Notes: generated by a model from the sequence alone, not told the origin. Positions 1 through 9,943 are shown, counted from the stretch's first letter. The stretch: DNA of 48,915 bases from Acidimicrobiaceae bacterium (GCA_030838045.1 JAUTXN010000131.1:1-48915); one strand, 5' to 3'. Program-made: numbers and translations.

Positions 1-2
1 AT

Positions 3-1955
3 GTCCTTACGTCCTCGGCGTTTGCTGCGGTCCTGCTGGCTTTGCTGGCCGCACCGCTCGCCGCCCAACCGGCGGCGGCCAACGCCAAGACCCCCCCGCC
101 CGGCACCGAGCAGCTGTGCGCCACTCCGAAGGTCGGCTTCCGAGCCTGTCTGGCGCTGCGCCGGGTGACTCCTGCCGGCCAGCTGAACCCCCTCGCCGTC
201 TCGGGCTACGGCCCCGCCGACATCCAGGGTGCCTACAAGCTGTCCACGGCGAGTGGCGCCGGGCGCACCGTCGCCATCGTCGACGCCTACGACCTGCCGA
301 CCGCTGAGTCGGACCTGGCCACCTACCGGTCCAACTTCGGCCTGCCGGCGTGCACGACCGCCAACGGGTGCTTCCGGAAGATCAACCAGACCGGCGGAAC
401 GACACCGCCCTCGGCCGACGCCGGGTGGGGTGGCGAGATCGCCCTTGACCTCGACATGGTTTCCGCAGCCTGCCCGCAGTGCAAGATCCTGCTGGTCGAG
501 GCGAACAGCGCCAGTAACGCCAACCTCGGCATCGCGGTCAACCGGGCCGCCTCGACCGCCGGCGTCGTCGCCATCTCCAACAGCTATGGCGGGCCCGAAT
601 CCTCCAGCGACACCACCTACGACAACTCGTACTACAAGCACCCCGGCATCGCGGTCACCGCGTCCAGCGGGGACAGCGGCTACGGCACCAGCTACCCGGC
701 CGACTCACCGTTCGTGACGTCTGTGGGCGGCACCTCGCTCAACCGGGCGACCAACACCCGAGGCTGGAGCGAGACGGTCTGGAGTGGCGCCGGCAGCGGA
801 TGTTCCACCTACGAGGCGAAGCCGTCGTTCCAACATGACACCGGCTGCGCCCGGCGGACCATGGCCGACGTGAGCGCCGTCGCCGATCCCAACACCGGCG
901 TGGCGGTGTACGACAGCTACCAGACCAGCGGTTGGCAGGTCTACGGCGGGACCAGCGCCTCGTCGCCCATCATCGCGTCGGTGTTCGCCATGGCGACGCC
1001 CCCGGCCGCGGGCGTCTACCCGGTGCAATATCCCTACGCCAATCCCGCAGCGCTGTTCGATGTCACCAGCGGGAGCAACGGCTCGTGCTCGCCGACCTAC
1101 CTCTGCAAAGGCGTTGCCGGCTACGACGGCCCGACCGGCCTCGGCTCCCCGAACGGCTCCTCGGCGTTCGGCCCGGGCGTCGCCGGTCCGGACTTTTCGA
1201 TGTCCGTGAGCCCCGCCTCGGCCGCGGTGGCCGCGGGCGGCTCGGCCAGCGCCACCGTCTCGACCAGCACCACCTCGGGCGCCGCCCAGTCGGTGTCGTT
1301 GTCCGCCAGCGGCCTGCCGGCCGGCGCCAGTTCCTCGCTGTCGCCCTCGACGGTGACCTCGGGCGGCTCGTCGACCCTTTCGATCACGACGTCGGCGTCC
1401 ACACCGTCAGGCACGTACAACATCACGATCACCGGCACGGGCACAACGGCGACCCACAGCACCACCTTCGCGCTGACCGTGAACGGCTCGACCTCGTGTG
1501 CCTCGGGACAGAAGCTGGCCAACCCGGGCTTTGAGTCGGGCGCCGCGTCATGGACCTCCAGCTCCGGTGTGATCGGCCAGTACACCGGGACGCACGCGCC
1601 GCACGCCGGGACCTGGGATGCGTGGCTGAACGGCTACGGCACGACGCACACCGACACGGTGTCGCAGAGCGTCGCCATCCCGAGCGGGTGCACGACCTAC
1701 ACCCTCTCGTTCTGGTTGCACGTCGACAGCGCCGAGACCACCACGACCGTCCAATACGACAAGCTCACCGTGAAGCTCGGTACCACCACGCTGGCCACCT
1801 ACTCGAACCTCAACAAGGCCACCGGGTACTCGCTCAAGAGCTTCAACGTGGCCGGCTTCGCTGGCCAGACGGTCACCTTGGCGTTCACCGGGACCGAGGA
1901 TGTCTCGCTCCAGACGTCGTTCGTGATCGACGACAACGCCCTGAGCGCCAGCTAG
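3..1955 (+). CDS. S53 family (sedolisin-like) serine-carboxyl peptidase with C-terminal Ig-like and carbohydrate-binding-like regions; 5' end lies upstream of the window
   Basis: Catalytic-type motifs [17 protein letters not shown] and YGGTSASSP. The reading frame stays open upstream of the ORF-track TTG (42) to the window edge and encodes a signal-peptide-like stretch [28 protein letters not shown]. Confidence 0.85.
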   Translation, partial: VLTSSAFAAVLLALLAAPLAAQPAAANAKTPPPGTEQLCATPKVGFRACLALRRVTPAGQLNPLAVSGYGPADIQGAYKLSTASGAGRTVAIVDAYDLPTAESDLATYRSNFGLPACTTANGCFRKINQTGGTTPPSADAGWGGEIALDLDMVSAACPQCKILLVEANSASNANLGIAVNRAASTAGVVAISNSYGGPESSSDTTYDNSYYKHPGIAVTASSGDSGYGTSYPADSPFVTSVGGTSLNRATNTRGWSETVWSGAGSGCSTYEAKPSFQHDTGCARRTMADVSAVADPNTGVAVYDSYQTSGWQVYGGTSASSPIIASVFAMATPPAAGVYPVQYPYANPAALFDVTSGSNGSCSPTYLCKGVAGYDGPTGLGSPNGSSAFGPGVAGPDFSMSVSPASAAVAAGGSASATVSTSTTSGAAQSVSLSASGLPAGASSSLSPSTVTSGGSSTLSITTSASTPSGTYNITITGTGTTATHSTTFALTVNGSTSCASGQKLANPGFESGAASWTSSSGVIGQYTGTHAPHAGTWDAWLNGYGTTHTDTVSQSVAIPSGCTTYTLSFWLHVDSAETTTTVQYDKLTVKLGTTTLATYSNLNKATGYSLKSFNVAGFAGQTVTLAFTGTEDVSLQTSFVIDDNALSAS

Positions 1956-2045
1956 ACCTGATCGCTCCGGCGGCGGACACTCCGCCGCCGGAGGAATCCC
2001 CACAGGCGTCTGTTTCGGCCTCCCCGCGGCGGGCATAAACCAGCC

Positions 2046-3194
2046 ATGCGGGGGATACTCCGGCCGTGCCGCCACACCATGGACCGCGGCCTGCGTGAGC
2101 AGTGGCGGAGCCACCTGTGCGGGCTCTGCCTGACGCTTCGCGACGTCGCCGGTCAAGGGTCCCGGGTCCTGACCGGCTACGACGTACTCCTCCCGTCGGT
2201 ACTCGTCGAGGCGCAGGCGGGGCGCTCCGCCACGACGACCGCCGCCCCCTGCCCGTTGCGGGGATTTCGCACGGCCGAGGTGCTGCTCAGTACCTCGCCC
2301 GCGATGCAGGTCGCAGCCGCTACCGCCCTCCTGACCGGCGCCGCCGGATTGGAGGACAAGGTGGCCGACGGCGACATCCCCGCGGCCGCCCGTCCCTTGG
2401 CGTCGAGGATCGGCAACCGCTTCTCGGAGCGCGGTGAGGCGGTGTCGACGGCCACCGCCCTCGACAGCCGCGCCGTGGTGACGGCGACACGGCGAGCCCT
2501 TCTGAAAGAGCGCGATCCCGACGCCTCCCTCGAGGAGATCCTGGAGCCGGCAGGCAGCGCGGTGGCGGCCGTCTTTGCCCACAGCGCGACCGCCGCCGGC
2601 GTGCCGCAAAACCGGGCATTGCTGGCCGCCGCGGGCGACGCGTTCGGACGGCTCGTGCACCTCCTCGACGCGGTCGCCGACCGCAGCGCCGACCGCCGCC
2701 ACCATCGCTACAACCCACTGGAGGCCACCGGGACCGACGACCGGGCGGCCAGGGCGCTGGCCGATTCGCTGGTGGGCACCATCCGAGGCGCCCTGGCAGC
2801 GTCGCATTTCGTCGATCGGTCACTCGTGGACGTCCTGTTCGGTCCGACCTTGACGGCCGCGGTCACCCGGGCGTTCCCCCCAGCCGTCCCAGTGGCACGG
2901 CGGAGTCTGCCGGGAGCGACGGAGTGGTCAGGCTCACCGGTTCGCCGAAGGGGGACCGGCTCGGTCGTCGGTGTTGCGGTCGCGGCCGCGACCGCCCGGG
3001 CGGCGATGTGGGGTGGTGGCCGTCGACGGCGCCGCTACCGAGACGACTACGACCCGTATTACGGAGATCCGTATGTTCGGCCGCGCCGGCGCTTCGGGTC
3101 CAGCTGTGGGCAGTTGCTCGCCTGCGAATGCTGTGCCAACTGCTGCTGCAACGAATGTTGCGGAGGCGACAACTGCTGCTGTTGCGTCGTCTAG
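2046..3194 (+). CDS. DUF5685-like protein with Cys-rich C-terminal tail
   Basis: N-terminus MRGILRPCRHTMDRGLREQWRSHLCGLCLTLRD resembles the actinobacterial DUF5685 family; C-terminus CGQLLACECCANCCCNECCGGDNCCCCVV. Confidence 0.65.
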   Translation: MRGILRPCRHTMDRGLREQWRSHLCGLCLTLRDVAGQGSRVLTGYDVLLPSVLVEAQAGRSATTTAAPCPLRGFRTAEVLLSTSPAMQVAAATALLTGAAGLEDKVADGDIPAAARPLASRIGNRFSERGEAVSTATALDSRAVVTATRRALLKERDPDASLEEILEPAGSAVAAVFAHSATAAGVPQNRALLAAAGDAFGRLVHLLDAVADRSADRRHHRYNPLEATGTDDRAARALADSLVGTIRGALAASHFVDRSLVDVLFGPTLTAAVTRAFPPAVPVARRSLPGATEWSGSPVRRRGTGSVVGVAVAAATARAAMWGGGRRRRRYRDDYDPYYGDPYVRPRRRFGSSCGQLLACECCANCCCNECCGGDNCCCCVV

Positions 3195-3250
3195 GAGCGA
3201 CGACCGCGCCAGCTTGGCCGGGGTAAGGCAAACCCAAGGAGGTCGTGCAC

Positions 3251-4285
3251 ATGGACTATCGGATGCTCGGTGGAAGCGGCTGCGTCGTGTCGTCGTTGGC
3301 GCTCGGCACGATGACGTTCGGGACCGAGACCGACGAAGCTGCGGCGCACGCCCAACTCGATCGTTTTCTCGACCGCGGGGGGACGTTCGTCGATACCGCC
3401 GACGTGTACGGCGCCGGGGCGTCGGAGGAGATCGTCGGGCGGTGGCTGCACAAGGTCCCCTCTGGCGTTCGTGACCGCGTGGTGCTGGCCACCAAAGGCC
3501 GATTTCCGATGTCATCGGAGCCCAACGGGGTGGGCCTGTCGCGCCGGCATCTCTCCACGGCGCTCGATGCGTCACTCGCCCGGTTGCAGAGCGACGTCAT
3601 CGATCTGTACCAGGCCCATGCCTGGGATCCCCTGACGCCGCTCGAGGAGACGCTGCGCTTCTACGACGACGCCGTGCGGGCGGGCAAGGTGCGCTACATC
3701 GGCTTGTCGAACTTCACCGGCTGGCAGATCCAAAAGGCCGTGGATGACTGTCGGCGGCTGGGCCTGACCGCGCCGGTGACATTGCAGCCCCAGTACAACC
3801 TGTTGGTCCGCGAGGTCGAATGGGAGATCATTCCCGCCTGCGAGTCCACCGGACTGGGCGTGCTGCCGTGGAGTCCGCTGGGTGGGGGATGGCTCACGGG
3901 CAAGTACCGGCGCGACGAACGGCCGACGGGGGCCACGCGCCTGGGCCAGAACCCCGAACGCGGCGTCGAGGCGTACGACCGGCGGCGTGCGGTGGAGCGC
4001 ACGTGGGAGGTCATCGACTGCGTGAGTCGGATCGCGTCGAACCGGGGGGTCTCCATGGCGCAGGTGGCCATCGCCTGGTTGGCGGCCCGACCCGTCGTCA
4101 CCGCGGTCATCCTGGGAGCGCGGACGGTGGCCCAACTGGAGGACAACCTCGGAGGGATCGAAGTGCCGCTCGACGCCGAGGAGGTGGCGGAACTGGACCG
4201 GGTCAGCGACCCGGCTCCCGCCGACTACCCCTACGGCGGCCCTGGTGTCGAGCAGCGCAGCCGAACGCGTTCCCCGAACCACTAG
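3251..4285 (+). CDS. aldo/keto reductase
   Basis: AKR motifs GTMTFG, DTADVYG, GLSNFTGWQI; AAGGAGG at 3236-3242 supports ATG 3251 rather than GTG 3245. Confidence 0.9.
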   Translation: MDYRMLGGSGCVVSSLALGTMTFGTETDEAAAHAQLDRFLDRGGTFVDTADVYGAGASEEIVGRWLHKVPSGVRDRVVLATKGRFPMSSEPNGVGLSRRHLSTALDASLARLQSDVIDLYQAHAWDPLTPLEETLRFYDDAVRAGKVRYIGLSNFTGWQIQKAVDDCRRLGLTAPVTLQPQYNLLVREVEWEIIPACESTGLGVLPWSPLGGGWLTGKYRRDERPTGATRLGQNPERGVEAYDRRRAVERTWEVIDCVSRIASNRGVSMAQVAIAWLAARPVVTAVILGARTVAQLEDNLGGIEVPLDAEEVAELDRVSDPAPADYPYGGPGVEQRSRTRSPNH

Positions 4286-4306
4286 GCAGAGGCCCGAAAA
4301 TTGTAA

Positions 4307-4322
4307 TCAACCAATTGGTTGA
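4307..4322. promoter_or_regulatory. 16-bp perfect palindrome TCAACCAATTGGTTGA, candidate ArsR operator
   Basis: Perfect palindrome upstream of the arsR-type gene. Confidence 0.6.
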
Positions 4323-4347
4323 CAAGAGGCGCTGAGCGTCCTACGGT

Positions 4348-4371
4348 GTGTTCAACCGAACAGTTGAACAC
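4348..4371. promoter_or_regulatory. inverted repeat GTGTTCAAC-N6-GTTGAACAC, candidate ArsR operator
   Basis: 9-bp perfect arms immediately upstream of the SD and GTG start at 4385; shares the CAAC/GTTG core with the 4307 palindrome. Confidence 0.6.
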
Positions 4372-4384
4372 GAGGAGGAAGGCA

Positions 4385-4786
4385 GTGGCCGCTGATCCGC
4401 TCTCACGGGTGTTCTCGGCGCTCGCCGACCCCACCCGGCGGGACATGGTGGCCAGGCTGGCCGCCAGCGACGCCACCGTCAACGAGCTCGCCGAGCCCTA
4501 CGACGTGACTGTCCAAGCGGTCTCCAAGCACCTCAAGGTGCTGGAGGACGCGGGCCTCGTGAGCCGTACCCGGGAGGCCCAACGGCGCCCGGTGCACCTT
4601 GAGGCGAACGTCTTCGATCTCATGACCAAGTGGATCGAGCGTTACCGGCGTCAGGCCGAGGAGCGTTATCGCCGCCTCGATGACCTGCTGCGGACCATGC
4701 CCGACGAACTCCTACCCACCCGCCCGACCGCGACCGCGCCCGAGACAGAACCCGAGACAGAACCCGAGATAGGAGAACCCCGATGA
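4385..4786 (+). CDS. ArsR/SmtB-family winged-helix regulator
   Basis: VFSALADPTRRDMVARLA...VQAVSKHLKVLEDAGLVSR; GAGGAGG precedes GTG 4385. Confidence 0.88.
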   Translation: MAADPLSRVFSALADPTRRDMVARLAASDATVNELAEPYDVTVQAVSKHLKVLEDAGLVSRTREAQRRPVHLEANVFDLMTKWIERYRRQAEERYRRLDDLLRTMPDELLPTRPTATAPETEPETEPEIGEPR

Positions 4787-5265
4787 CCACGACCAAGACC
4801 CACGAAACCCAGATCATCGCCGACCCCGAGGTGCCGCTCGTACGGATCATCCGGGAGTTCGACGCCCCGCCCGAGAAGGTCTTCCGGGCCCACACCGACC
4901 CCGAGCTGGTGGCCCAATGGCTGGGGCCCCGCCGCCACGTGATGCACGTCGACCACTATGACTGCCGCACCGGCGGCTCCTACCGCTACGTGTTGGTCAG
5001 TGACGGCAACGAGTTCGGCTTCCATGGCTGCTTCCACGAGGTGCGTCCGTCGGAGCTGATTGTCCAGACGTTCTCCTTCGAGGGTTTCCCCGACGGCGTG
5101 GCGCTCGAGCGGCTCGAGCTGGAAGACCTCGGCGACGGCCGCACCCGCCTCACGGCGACGTCGCTGGTCGACTCGTTCGAGGGCCGTGACGCCTTCATCG
5201 CCAGCGGTATGGAGGAAGGCGTCGTCGAGGGCTACGAGCGCCTCGACGAGCTGCTGGCCCCCTGA
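4783..5265 (+). CDS. SRPBCC/AHSA1-like domain protein
   Basis: REFDAPPEKVFRAHTDPELVAQWLGP...GSYRYV; ATGA overlap with the upstream arsR-type gene. Confidence 0.88.
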   Translation: MTTTKTHETQIIADPEVPLVRIIREFDAPPEKVFRAHTDPELVAQWLGPRRHVMHVDHYDCRTGGSYRYVLVSDGNEFGFHGCFHEVRPSELIVQTFSFEGFPDGVALERLELEDLGDGRTRLTATSLVDSFEGRDAFIASGMEEGVVEGYERLDELLAP

Positions 5266-5337
5266 CCTGGGCAGGCGCGGGCCCATACGGAGACCCCCGT
5301 GTGGCCGCCCCACCACCGGGCTTGGCACCATGGACGG

Positions 5338-5994
5338 ATGGTGACCCGGGTGTTCCTCCTCGACGACCACGAACTGGTGCGCCGGGGCGTACGCGAACTC
5401 ATGTCGGCCGAGGAGGACATCGTCATCGTCGGTGAGGCGGGAACGGGCGAGGAAGCCCTCCAGCGGATCCCCGCCGTCAAGCCCGATGTCGCCGTGCTCG
5501 ACGTTCGCCTCGGGGGCGATGCGACCGGGATCACCGGGGTCGAGGTGTGCCGGGAGGTGCGCTCCTCGCATCCCGAGGTCGCCTGTGTGATGTTGACGAG
5601 CTACGCCGACGACGACGCCTTGTTCTCTTCGATCATGGCGGGGGCGGCGGGGTACGTCCTCAAGCAGATCCGAGGTTCGGAGCTGGTCAGCGCCATCCGC
5701 CGGGTGGCGGCGGGCGAGAGCCTCCTCGACCCGGCGGTCACGGCCCGGGTGCTCGAGCGCCTCCGCACCCCGGTGGCGGACCCACTCTCGGCGCTGAGCC
5801 CGCAGGAGCGCAGGATCCTCGACCTGATCACCGAGGGCATGACCAACCGCCAGATCGGTGAGGACATGTTCCTGGCCGAGAAGACGGTGAAAAACTACGT
5901 GAGCCATTTGCTGGCCAAACTGGGCATGGAACGCCGGACCGAGGCGGCTGCCTACGCCGCGACGCTCGCCGAGCGCCGCCGGAGCGGCCCGTGA
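5338..5994 (+). CDS. NarL/LuxR-family response regulator, DevR/DosR-like
   Basis: Receiver VFLLDDHELVRRGV...VAVLDVRLGG, HTH LTEGMTNRQIGEDMFLAEKTVKNYVSHLLAKLGM. Start is MVTRVF rather than the ORF-track 5299. Confidence 0.88.
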   Translation: MVTRVFLLDDHELVRRGVRELMSAEEDIVIVGEAGTGEEALQRIPAVKPDVAVLDVRLGGDATGITGVEVCREVRSSHPEVACVMLTSYADDDALFSSIMAGAAGYVLKQIRGSELVSAIRRVAAGESLLDPAVTARVLERLRTPVADPLSALSPQERRILDLITEGMTNRQIGEDMFLAEKTVKNYVSHLLAKLGMERRTEAAAYAATLAERRRSGP

Positions 5995-7130
5995 GCCCCC
6001 TGCGGGGAGTCGACGATCCTGCCCGGCTCCGGGCGCTCGTCGCGGCCGTCCTGGCCATCAGCTCCGACCTGTCGCTGCCGGTGCTCCTGCGCCACATCGT
6101 CGAGTCCGCCGTCACCTTGATCGACGCCCGCTACGGCGCCCTCGGCGTCCTTGACGCGGCCGGCGTCGGACTGGCGGAGTTCGTCAATATCGGGATGACC
6201 CCCGATCAGATCGCCGCCATCGGGCACCTCCCCGAAGGTCACGGCATCCTGGGGTTGCTCATCTTGGAGCCCGAGCCGCTGCGCCTCGCCGACCTCGGTG
6301 CCCACCCGGACAGCTTCGGGTTCCCGGAGAACCACCCCCCGATGGCCTCGTTCCTGGGAGTGCCGATCCGGGTGCGTGACCAGGTGTTCGGCAACCTGTA
6401 CCTGACCGACAAGCGAGGCTCCGCCGAGTTCTCCAAAGAAGACGAGATCTTGGCGGTGGCCCTGGCGGGAGCGGCGGGAGTGGCGATCGAGAACACCCGC
6501 CTGCTCGCCCGGGTGCAGGATCTGACCCTGGTCGAGGACCGGGAGCGCATCGCGGCGGACCTCCACGACACCGTCATCCAGCGTCTCTTCGCCACCGGGC
6601 TCGGACTCCAGGCCACCGTCCGCAAGATCGACAATCCGGCCGCGGCGGCGCGCGTCCAGGAGGCGGTCGACGAACTCGACGAAACGATCCGCCAGATCCG
6701 CTCGACCATCTTCGCCCTTCAGGGCCCGCGAACGGTCGGCCGGACCTTGCGCGACGAGATCCTGGCCCTGGCGACCGAGGCGGCACCGAACCTCGGATTC
6801 GAGCCCAGAGTGCGATTCGACGGCCTGGTCGACCACGGCGTGGGCGACGACGTCGGTGTACACCTGCTGGCGGTCCTGCGCGAAGCCCTGTCGAACGTGG
6901 TTCGCCACGCCGGAGCGTCGCACGTGATCGTCGAGGTCGCCGTCACAAGTGACGACCTCGTGGCCAAGGTCACCGACGACGGAGTCGGGGCGGGCCCCGG
7001 CCGTCGACCGGGCGGGAAGGGCCTCGCCAGCCTGCGCCATCGAGCCGAGACCCTCGGCGGAACGCTGGAGCTCCTTGGGGGCGCCGACGGGACGGGCACG
7101 ACGGTGTGCTGGCGGGTACCGCTCGGATAG
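5991..7130 (+). CDS. GAF-domain sensor histidine kinase, DevS-like
   Basis: GAF region DARYGALGVLD...FLGVPIRVRDQVFGNLYL; HisKA_3 RERIAADLHDTVIQRLFATGLGLQ; ATPase DDGVGAGPGRRPGGKGLASLRHRAE; 4-bp overlap with the regulator. Confidence 0.9.
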   Translation: MSPLRGVDDPARLRALVAAVLAISSDLSLPVLLRHIVESAVTLIDARYGALGVLDAAGVGLAEFVNIGMTPDQIAAIGHLPEGHGILGLLILEPEPLRLADLGAHPDSFGFPENHPPMASFLGVPIRVRDQVFGNLYLTDKRGSAEFSKEDEILAVALAGAAGVAIENTRLLARVQDLTLVEDRERIAADLHDTVIQRLFATGLGLQATVRKIDNPAAAARVQEAVDELDETIRQIRSTIFALQGPRTVGRTLRDEILALATEAAPNLGFEPRVRFDGLVDHGVGDDVGVHLLAVLREALSNVVRHAGASHVIVEVAVTSDDLVAKVTDDGVGAGPGRRPGGKGLASLRHRAETLGGTLELLGGADGTGTTVCWRVPLG

Positions 7131-7153
7131 GCGGCCGCTCATACGCCCTCAGC

Positions 7154-7609
7154 TCAGCCGCTGACAGACCCTGCGCCGATGGCGTGCCAACCGGTGATGA
7201 TCTCCGAGGAGAGCCGAAAACGGTGGCCGTCCTCGCCGCCCGTGAGCGTCCTCGCCACGCCCGTCACATGCACGCCCCAGTCGCCCCGCCCGTCGTCGCC
7301 AAGGTGATCTGCTTCGAAGGCGACCACCGAGTTCTCGATCGCCCGAGACAGATCGTCGCCGGGGCCGGGGCCGAAGACCACGTCTTCGCCGAAGACGTTG
7401 AACGCCACCGGGATGATGACCGGCACCGCCCGCATCGTGGCCGCCACCCGGCCGTGGCCGCCGGGCGCCAGCAGCGCCAGACACCCGGCACGGGTGAGCG
7501 TTTGTCGCGTCGGCGTGGGCGTTCCTGTGGTTACCAGCCCGACGCGCGGCGCGGTGGCGCCGGGAGTCGGGCCGGCGGCCGAGGCATTGCAACATCGCTG
7601 AGACGGCAC
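7154..7609 (-). CDS. pyridoxamine 5'-phosphate oxidase-fold (PPOX) family protein
   Basis: Translation VPVIIPVAFNVFGEDVVFGPGPGDDLSRAIENSVVAFEADHL resembles PPOX-fold proteins; start uncertain. Confidence 0.65.
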   Translation of the reverse strand: MPSQRCCNASAAGPTPGATAPRVGLVTTGTPTPTRQTLTRAGCLALLAPGGHGRVAATMRAVPVIIPVAFNVFGEDVVFGPGPGDDLSRAIENSVVAFEADHLGDDGRGDWGVHVTGVARTLTGGEDGHRFRLSSEIITGWHAIGAGSVSG

Positions 7610-7630
7610 GACGGTCCCCTTTCCCCAGAT

Positions 7631-8098
7631 CTAGAGATACGCCTCGGACGGGAGCGCCCATTCGGGCTCCGCGGCGTGAAGCCTCCGGCCACTCATGGTC
7701 TGGGGTTTGATGGCCAGCCATGAGGTTCGTTCGTGTTGCACCCACGGTTTTGGGTCGAACCGGTGGCTGAACAATTCGATTTCGTTGTGGTCGAGACGGC
7801 GCAGGACGCCGCCGACCAGCACCGACCAGCCCTGTTGATGGGCCTGATCGATGCCGTCGATCTCGAATGCCACGTGCTCGGGCGCACCGTCGATGGCGTT
7901 GCCCGGCCGGGTGCGCAGGAGTATCCATAGCCCGGACTCGCCGGTCAGCAAGCGGTAGTTGACCGGGAACACGATGGGCCGGCCGTCGATCACGAATGCG
8001 ATTCGCCCCACCGCCGTCCCACCGAGCAGCCGCCGACATTCGTCCTCGGAAAGATGCTCGAGTTCGGTCTGAATGGCGGCCTCGGCGGAAGTCGTCAT
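7631..8098 (-). CDS. PPOX-fold family protein
   Basis: LEHLSEDECRRLLGGTAVGRIAFVIDGRPIVFPVNYRL...VAFEIDGID. Confidence 0.85.
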   Translation of the reverse strand: MTTSAEAAIQTELEHLSEDECRRLLGGTAVGRIAFVIDGRPIVFPVNYRLLTGESGLWILLRTRPGNAIDGAPEHVAFEIDGIDQAHQQGWSVLVGGVLRRLDHNEIELFSHRFDPKPWVQHERTSWLAIKPQTMSGRRLHAAEPEWALPSEAYL

Positions 8099-9132
8099 GG
8101 CGACACGACCACTTTGAGGGCACCGGTGTCGGCGGCCCGGGCGAAGGTGTCGTAGGCCGCCAGGAAGTCATTCATGGCGAAATGGTGGGTGACGAAACGT
8201 CCGACGTCGAGTTGGCGGCCGATGAGGCGCAGCAATGTCGGTGTCGAATACGTGTCCACCAGTCCCGTCGTGATCGTGACGTCCCTGCTCCAGAGTTGCT
8301 CGAGGTGCAGCGTCGCCGGTTGGCCGTGAACACCGATGTTGGCGACGTGGCCGCCGGGGCGGATCAACGTGGCCGCCAGCTCGAAGGTGGCCGGGACGCC
8401 AACGGCTTCGATCGCGACGTCGGCTCCGAGGCCACCGGTCAATTCCTTTATGATGGCGCGGGCGTCCTCGCGGCCATTGTTGACCGTTACGTCGGCTCCG
8501 AATTGCTTGGCCGCTTCCAGGCGACTATCCGCCAGGTCGATGGCGACGATATGGCTGGGGCTGAAGAGTTGGGCGCCCATGATGGCCGAAAGGCCGATGG
8601 GGCCGGCGCCGACGATCGCCACGACATCGCCCGGTTGCACGCGACCGTTGAGCACGCCGACCTCATAGCCGGTGGGCAAGATATCGGACATCATGAGAAT
8701 GTCCTCGTCGGCGACACCTGCCGGAATCGGATACGTGGAGGTGTCGGCGAATGGCACCCGAACGTATTCCGCCTGGGTGCCGTCAATGAGGTGGCCGAGT
8801 ATCCAGCCGCCCCCGCCGAGGCACTGACCATAGCGACCCTGGCGGCAGTACCGGCAGGCGCCGCAGGCCGTAATGCACGACACCAGCACCCGGTCGCCCA
8901 CTTGAACGGACTTCACTGACGATCCGATTTCGACGACGGTGCCCACTGCCTCGTGGCCGAGGATGCGACCGTCGGTCACCTCGGGAACATCGCCTTTCAA
9001 GATGTGCAGGTCCGAACCGCAGATGGTGGTCGCTTCGACCCGTACGATGGCGTCGCTGTCGCAGAGCAGACGGGGGGTGGGGACTTCTTCCCAGGCCTTT
9101 TGCCCGGGACCGTGGTACACGAGTGCGTGCAT
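8095..9132 (-). CDS. zinc-dependent alcohol dehydrogenase family protein
   Basis: TTICGSDLHI, GHEAVGTVVEIG, CGACRYCRQGRYGQC structural-Zn motif, GAGPIGL Rossmann motif. Confidence 0.92.
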   Translation of the reverse strand: MHALVYHGPGQKAWEEVPTPRLLCDSDAIVRVEATTICGSDLHILKGDVPEVTDGRILGHEAVGTVVEIGSSVKSVQVGDRVLVSCITACGACRYCRQGRYGQCLGGGGWILGHLIDGTQAEYVRVPFADTSTYPIPAGVADEDILMMSDILPTGYEVGVLNGRVQPGDVVAIVGAGPIGLSAIMGAQLFSPSHIVAIDLADSRLEAAKQFGADVTVNNGREDARAIIKELTGGLGADVAIEAVGVPATFELAATLIRPGGHVANIGVHGQPATLHLEQLWSRDVTITTGLVDTYSTPTLLRLIGRQLDVGRFVTHHFAMNDFLAAYDTFARAADTGALKVVVSP

Positions 9133-9164
9133 GATGGCTCCTGTTTCGTGACTGAATGACGTGG

Positions 9165-9205
9165 CTATGACTGGCGGCCTATGACTGGCGGGCTATGACT
9201 GGCGG
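9165..9205. repeat. 14-bp tandem repeat x3 (CTATGACTGGCGG + 1 nt) spanning the 3' end of the following gene
   Basis: Copies at 9165-9177, 9179-9191, 9193-9205; the last contains the TAG stop of the minus-strand gene. Confidence 0.9.
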
Positions 9206-9849
9206 ATGTGCCGGGCGGCGATCCGGGGGTCGGCGATGAAGTCGCCGACGGTGACCAGCGCCATGATGAAGAACCCGATCAGGGCGCCGATGGCGGCATA
9301 CAGGGCGATCGTGCTGACGACCGACCAGCCCCAGGCGTAGGTCAACAGGCCGCGCAGTGTTTCGCCCTTGAATGCCGAGGCCACCTGAGCGGTCAACTTG
9401 GCGTTGGTCGGGTCAGCCTGCGATGCGGTGCTCAACTGCGAGTACGTCATCCCGCCCGACGATGTCAACAGGTGGCGGTGGATGAACCCGTCGGCGTAGG
9501 CCTTGGCCTTCGGCCCGGTGTCGACCTTCTGGCCGGCGTATTGCTGCAGGTCAGGAAATTCGGCCGGATTGAGCGCGGCACTGCCTTTGGCGGGAAAAGA
9601 GATGTTCTGCGCCGAGAGTTGGGTGTGGACCATATTCAGGCCGAAATGGCTCCCGTAGAAGAGCAGGCCGCTGCCCACGCCCAAAATGACTGCCAGCATT
9701 ATTTCGACGACCCGACGGGTCGCGACAAAACCGATCAGGGTGCGGCGACCGGTGACGTCCGCGGGCGGCGCCGCAGTAGCTCCGCCGTTCGCCGGCGTGG
9801 TGGCGCCGGGAGTGACTGGCGCCGCGACCGGGACAATAAGGGTGGGCAT
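9193..9849 (-). CDS. hypothetical membrane protein
   Basis: Hydrophobic segments VVEIMLAVILGVGSGLLFYG and VVSTIALYAAIGALIGFFIMALV flank a soluble region; first gene of a collinear minus-strand cluster. Confidence 0.7.
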   Translation of the reverse strand: MPTLIVPVAAPVTPGATTPANGGATAAPPADVTGRRTLIGFVATRRVVEIMLAVILGVGSGLLFYGSHFGLNMVHTQLSAQNISFPAKGSAALNPAEFPDLQQYAGQKVDTGPKAKAYADGFIHRHLLTSSGGMTYSQLSTASQADPTNAKLTAQVASAFKGETLRGLLTYAWGWSVVSTIALYAAIGALIGFFIMALVTVGDFIADPRIAARHIRQS

Positions 9850-9927
9850 TGGTTTCTCCTTGTTTGAGATGGTTAGTGGTTTTCGAATGACCTACGCACA
9901 GCCTGCATTTCGGTGATCCCTCGCCCT

Positions 9928-9943
9928 AGGGTCATTCGACCCT
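9928..9943. promoter_or_regulatory. candidate DevR/DosR-type box AGGGTCATTCGACCCT
   Basis: Perfect 6-4-6 inverted repeat upstream of the minus-strand PPOX/ADH cluster; similar half-site at 10617-10632. Confidence 0.5.

Noticed and set aside
7149-8171. 340-aa minus ORF
   Set aside because: Alternative frame across two PPOX genes; Arg/Pro-rich with no domain.
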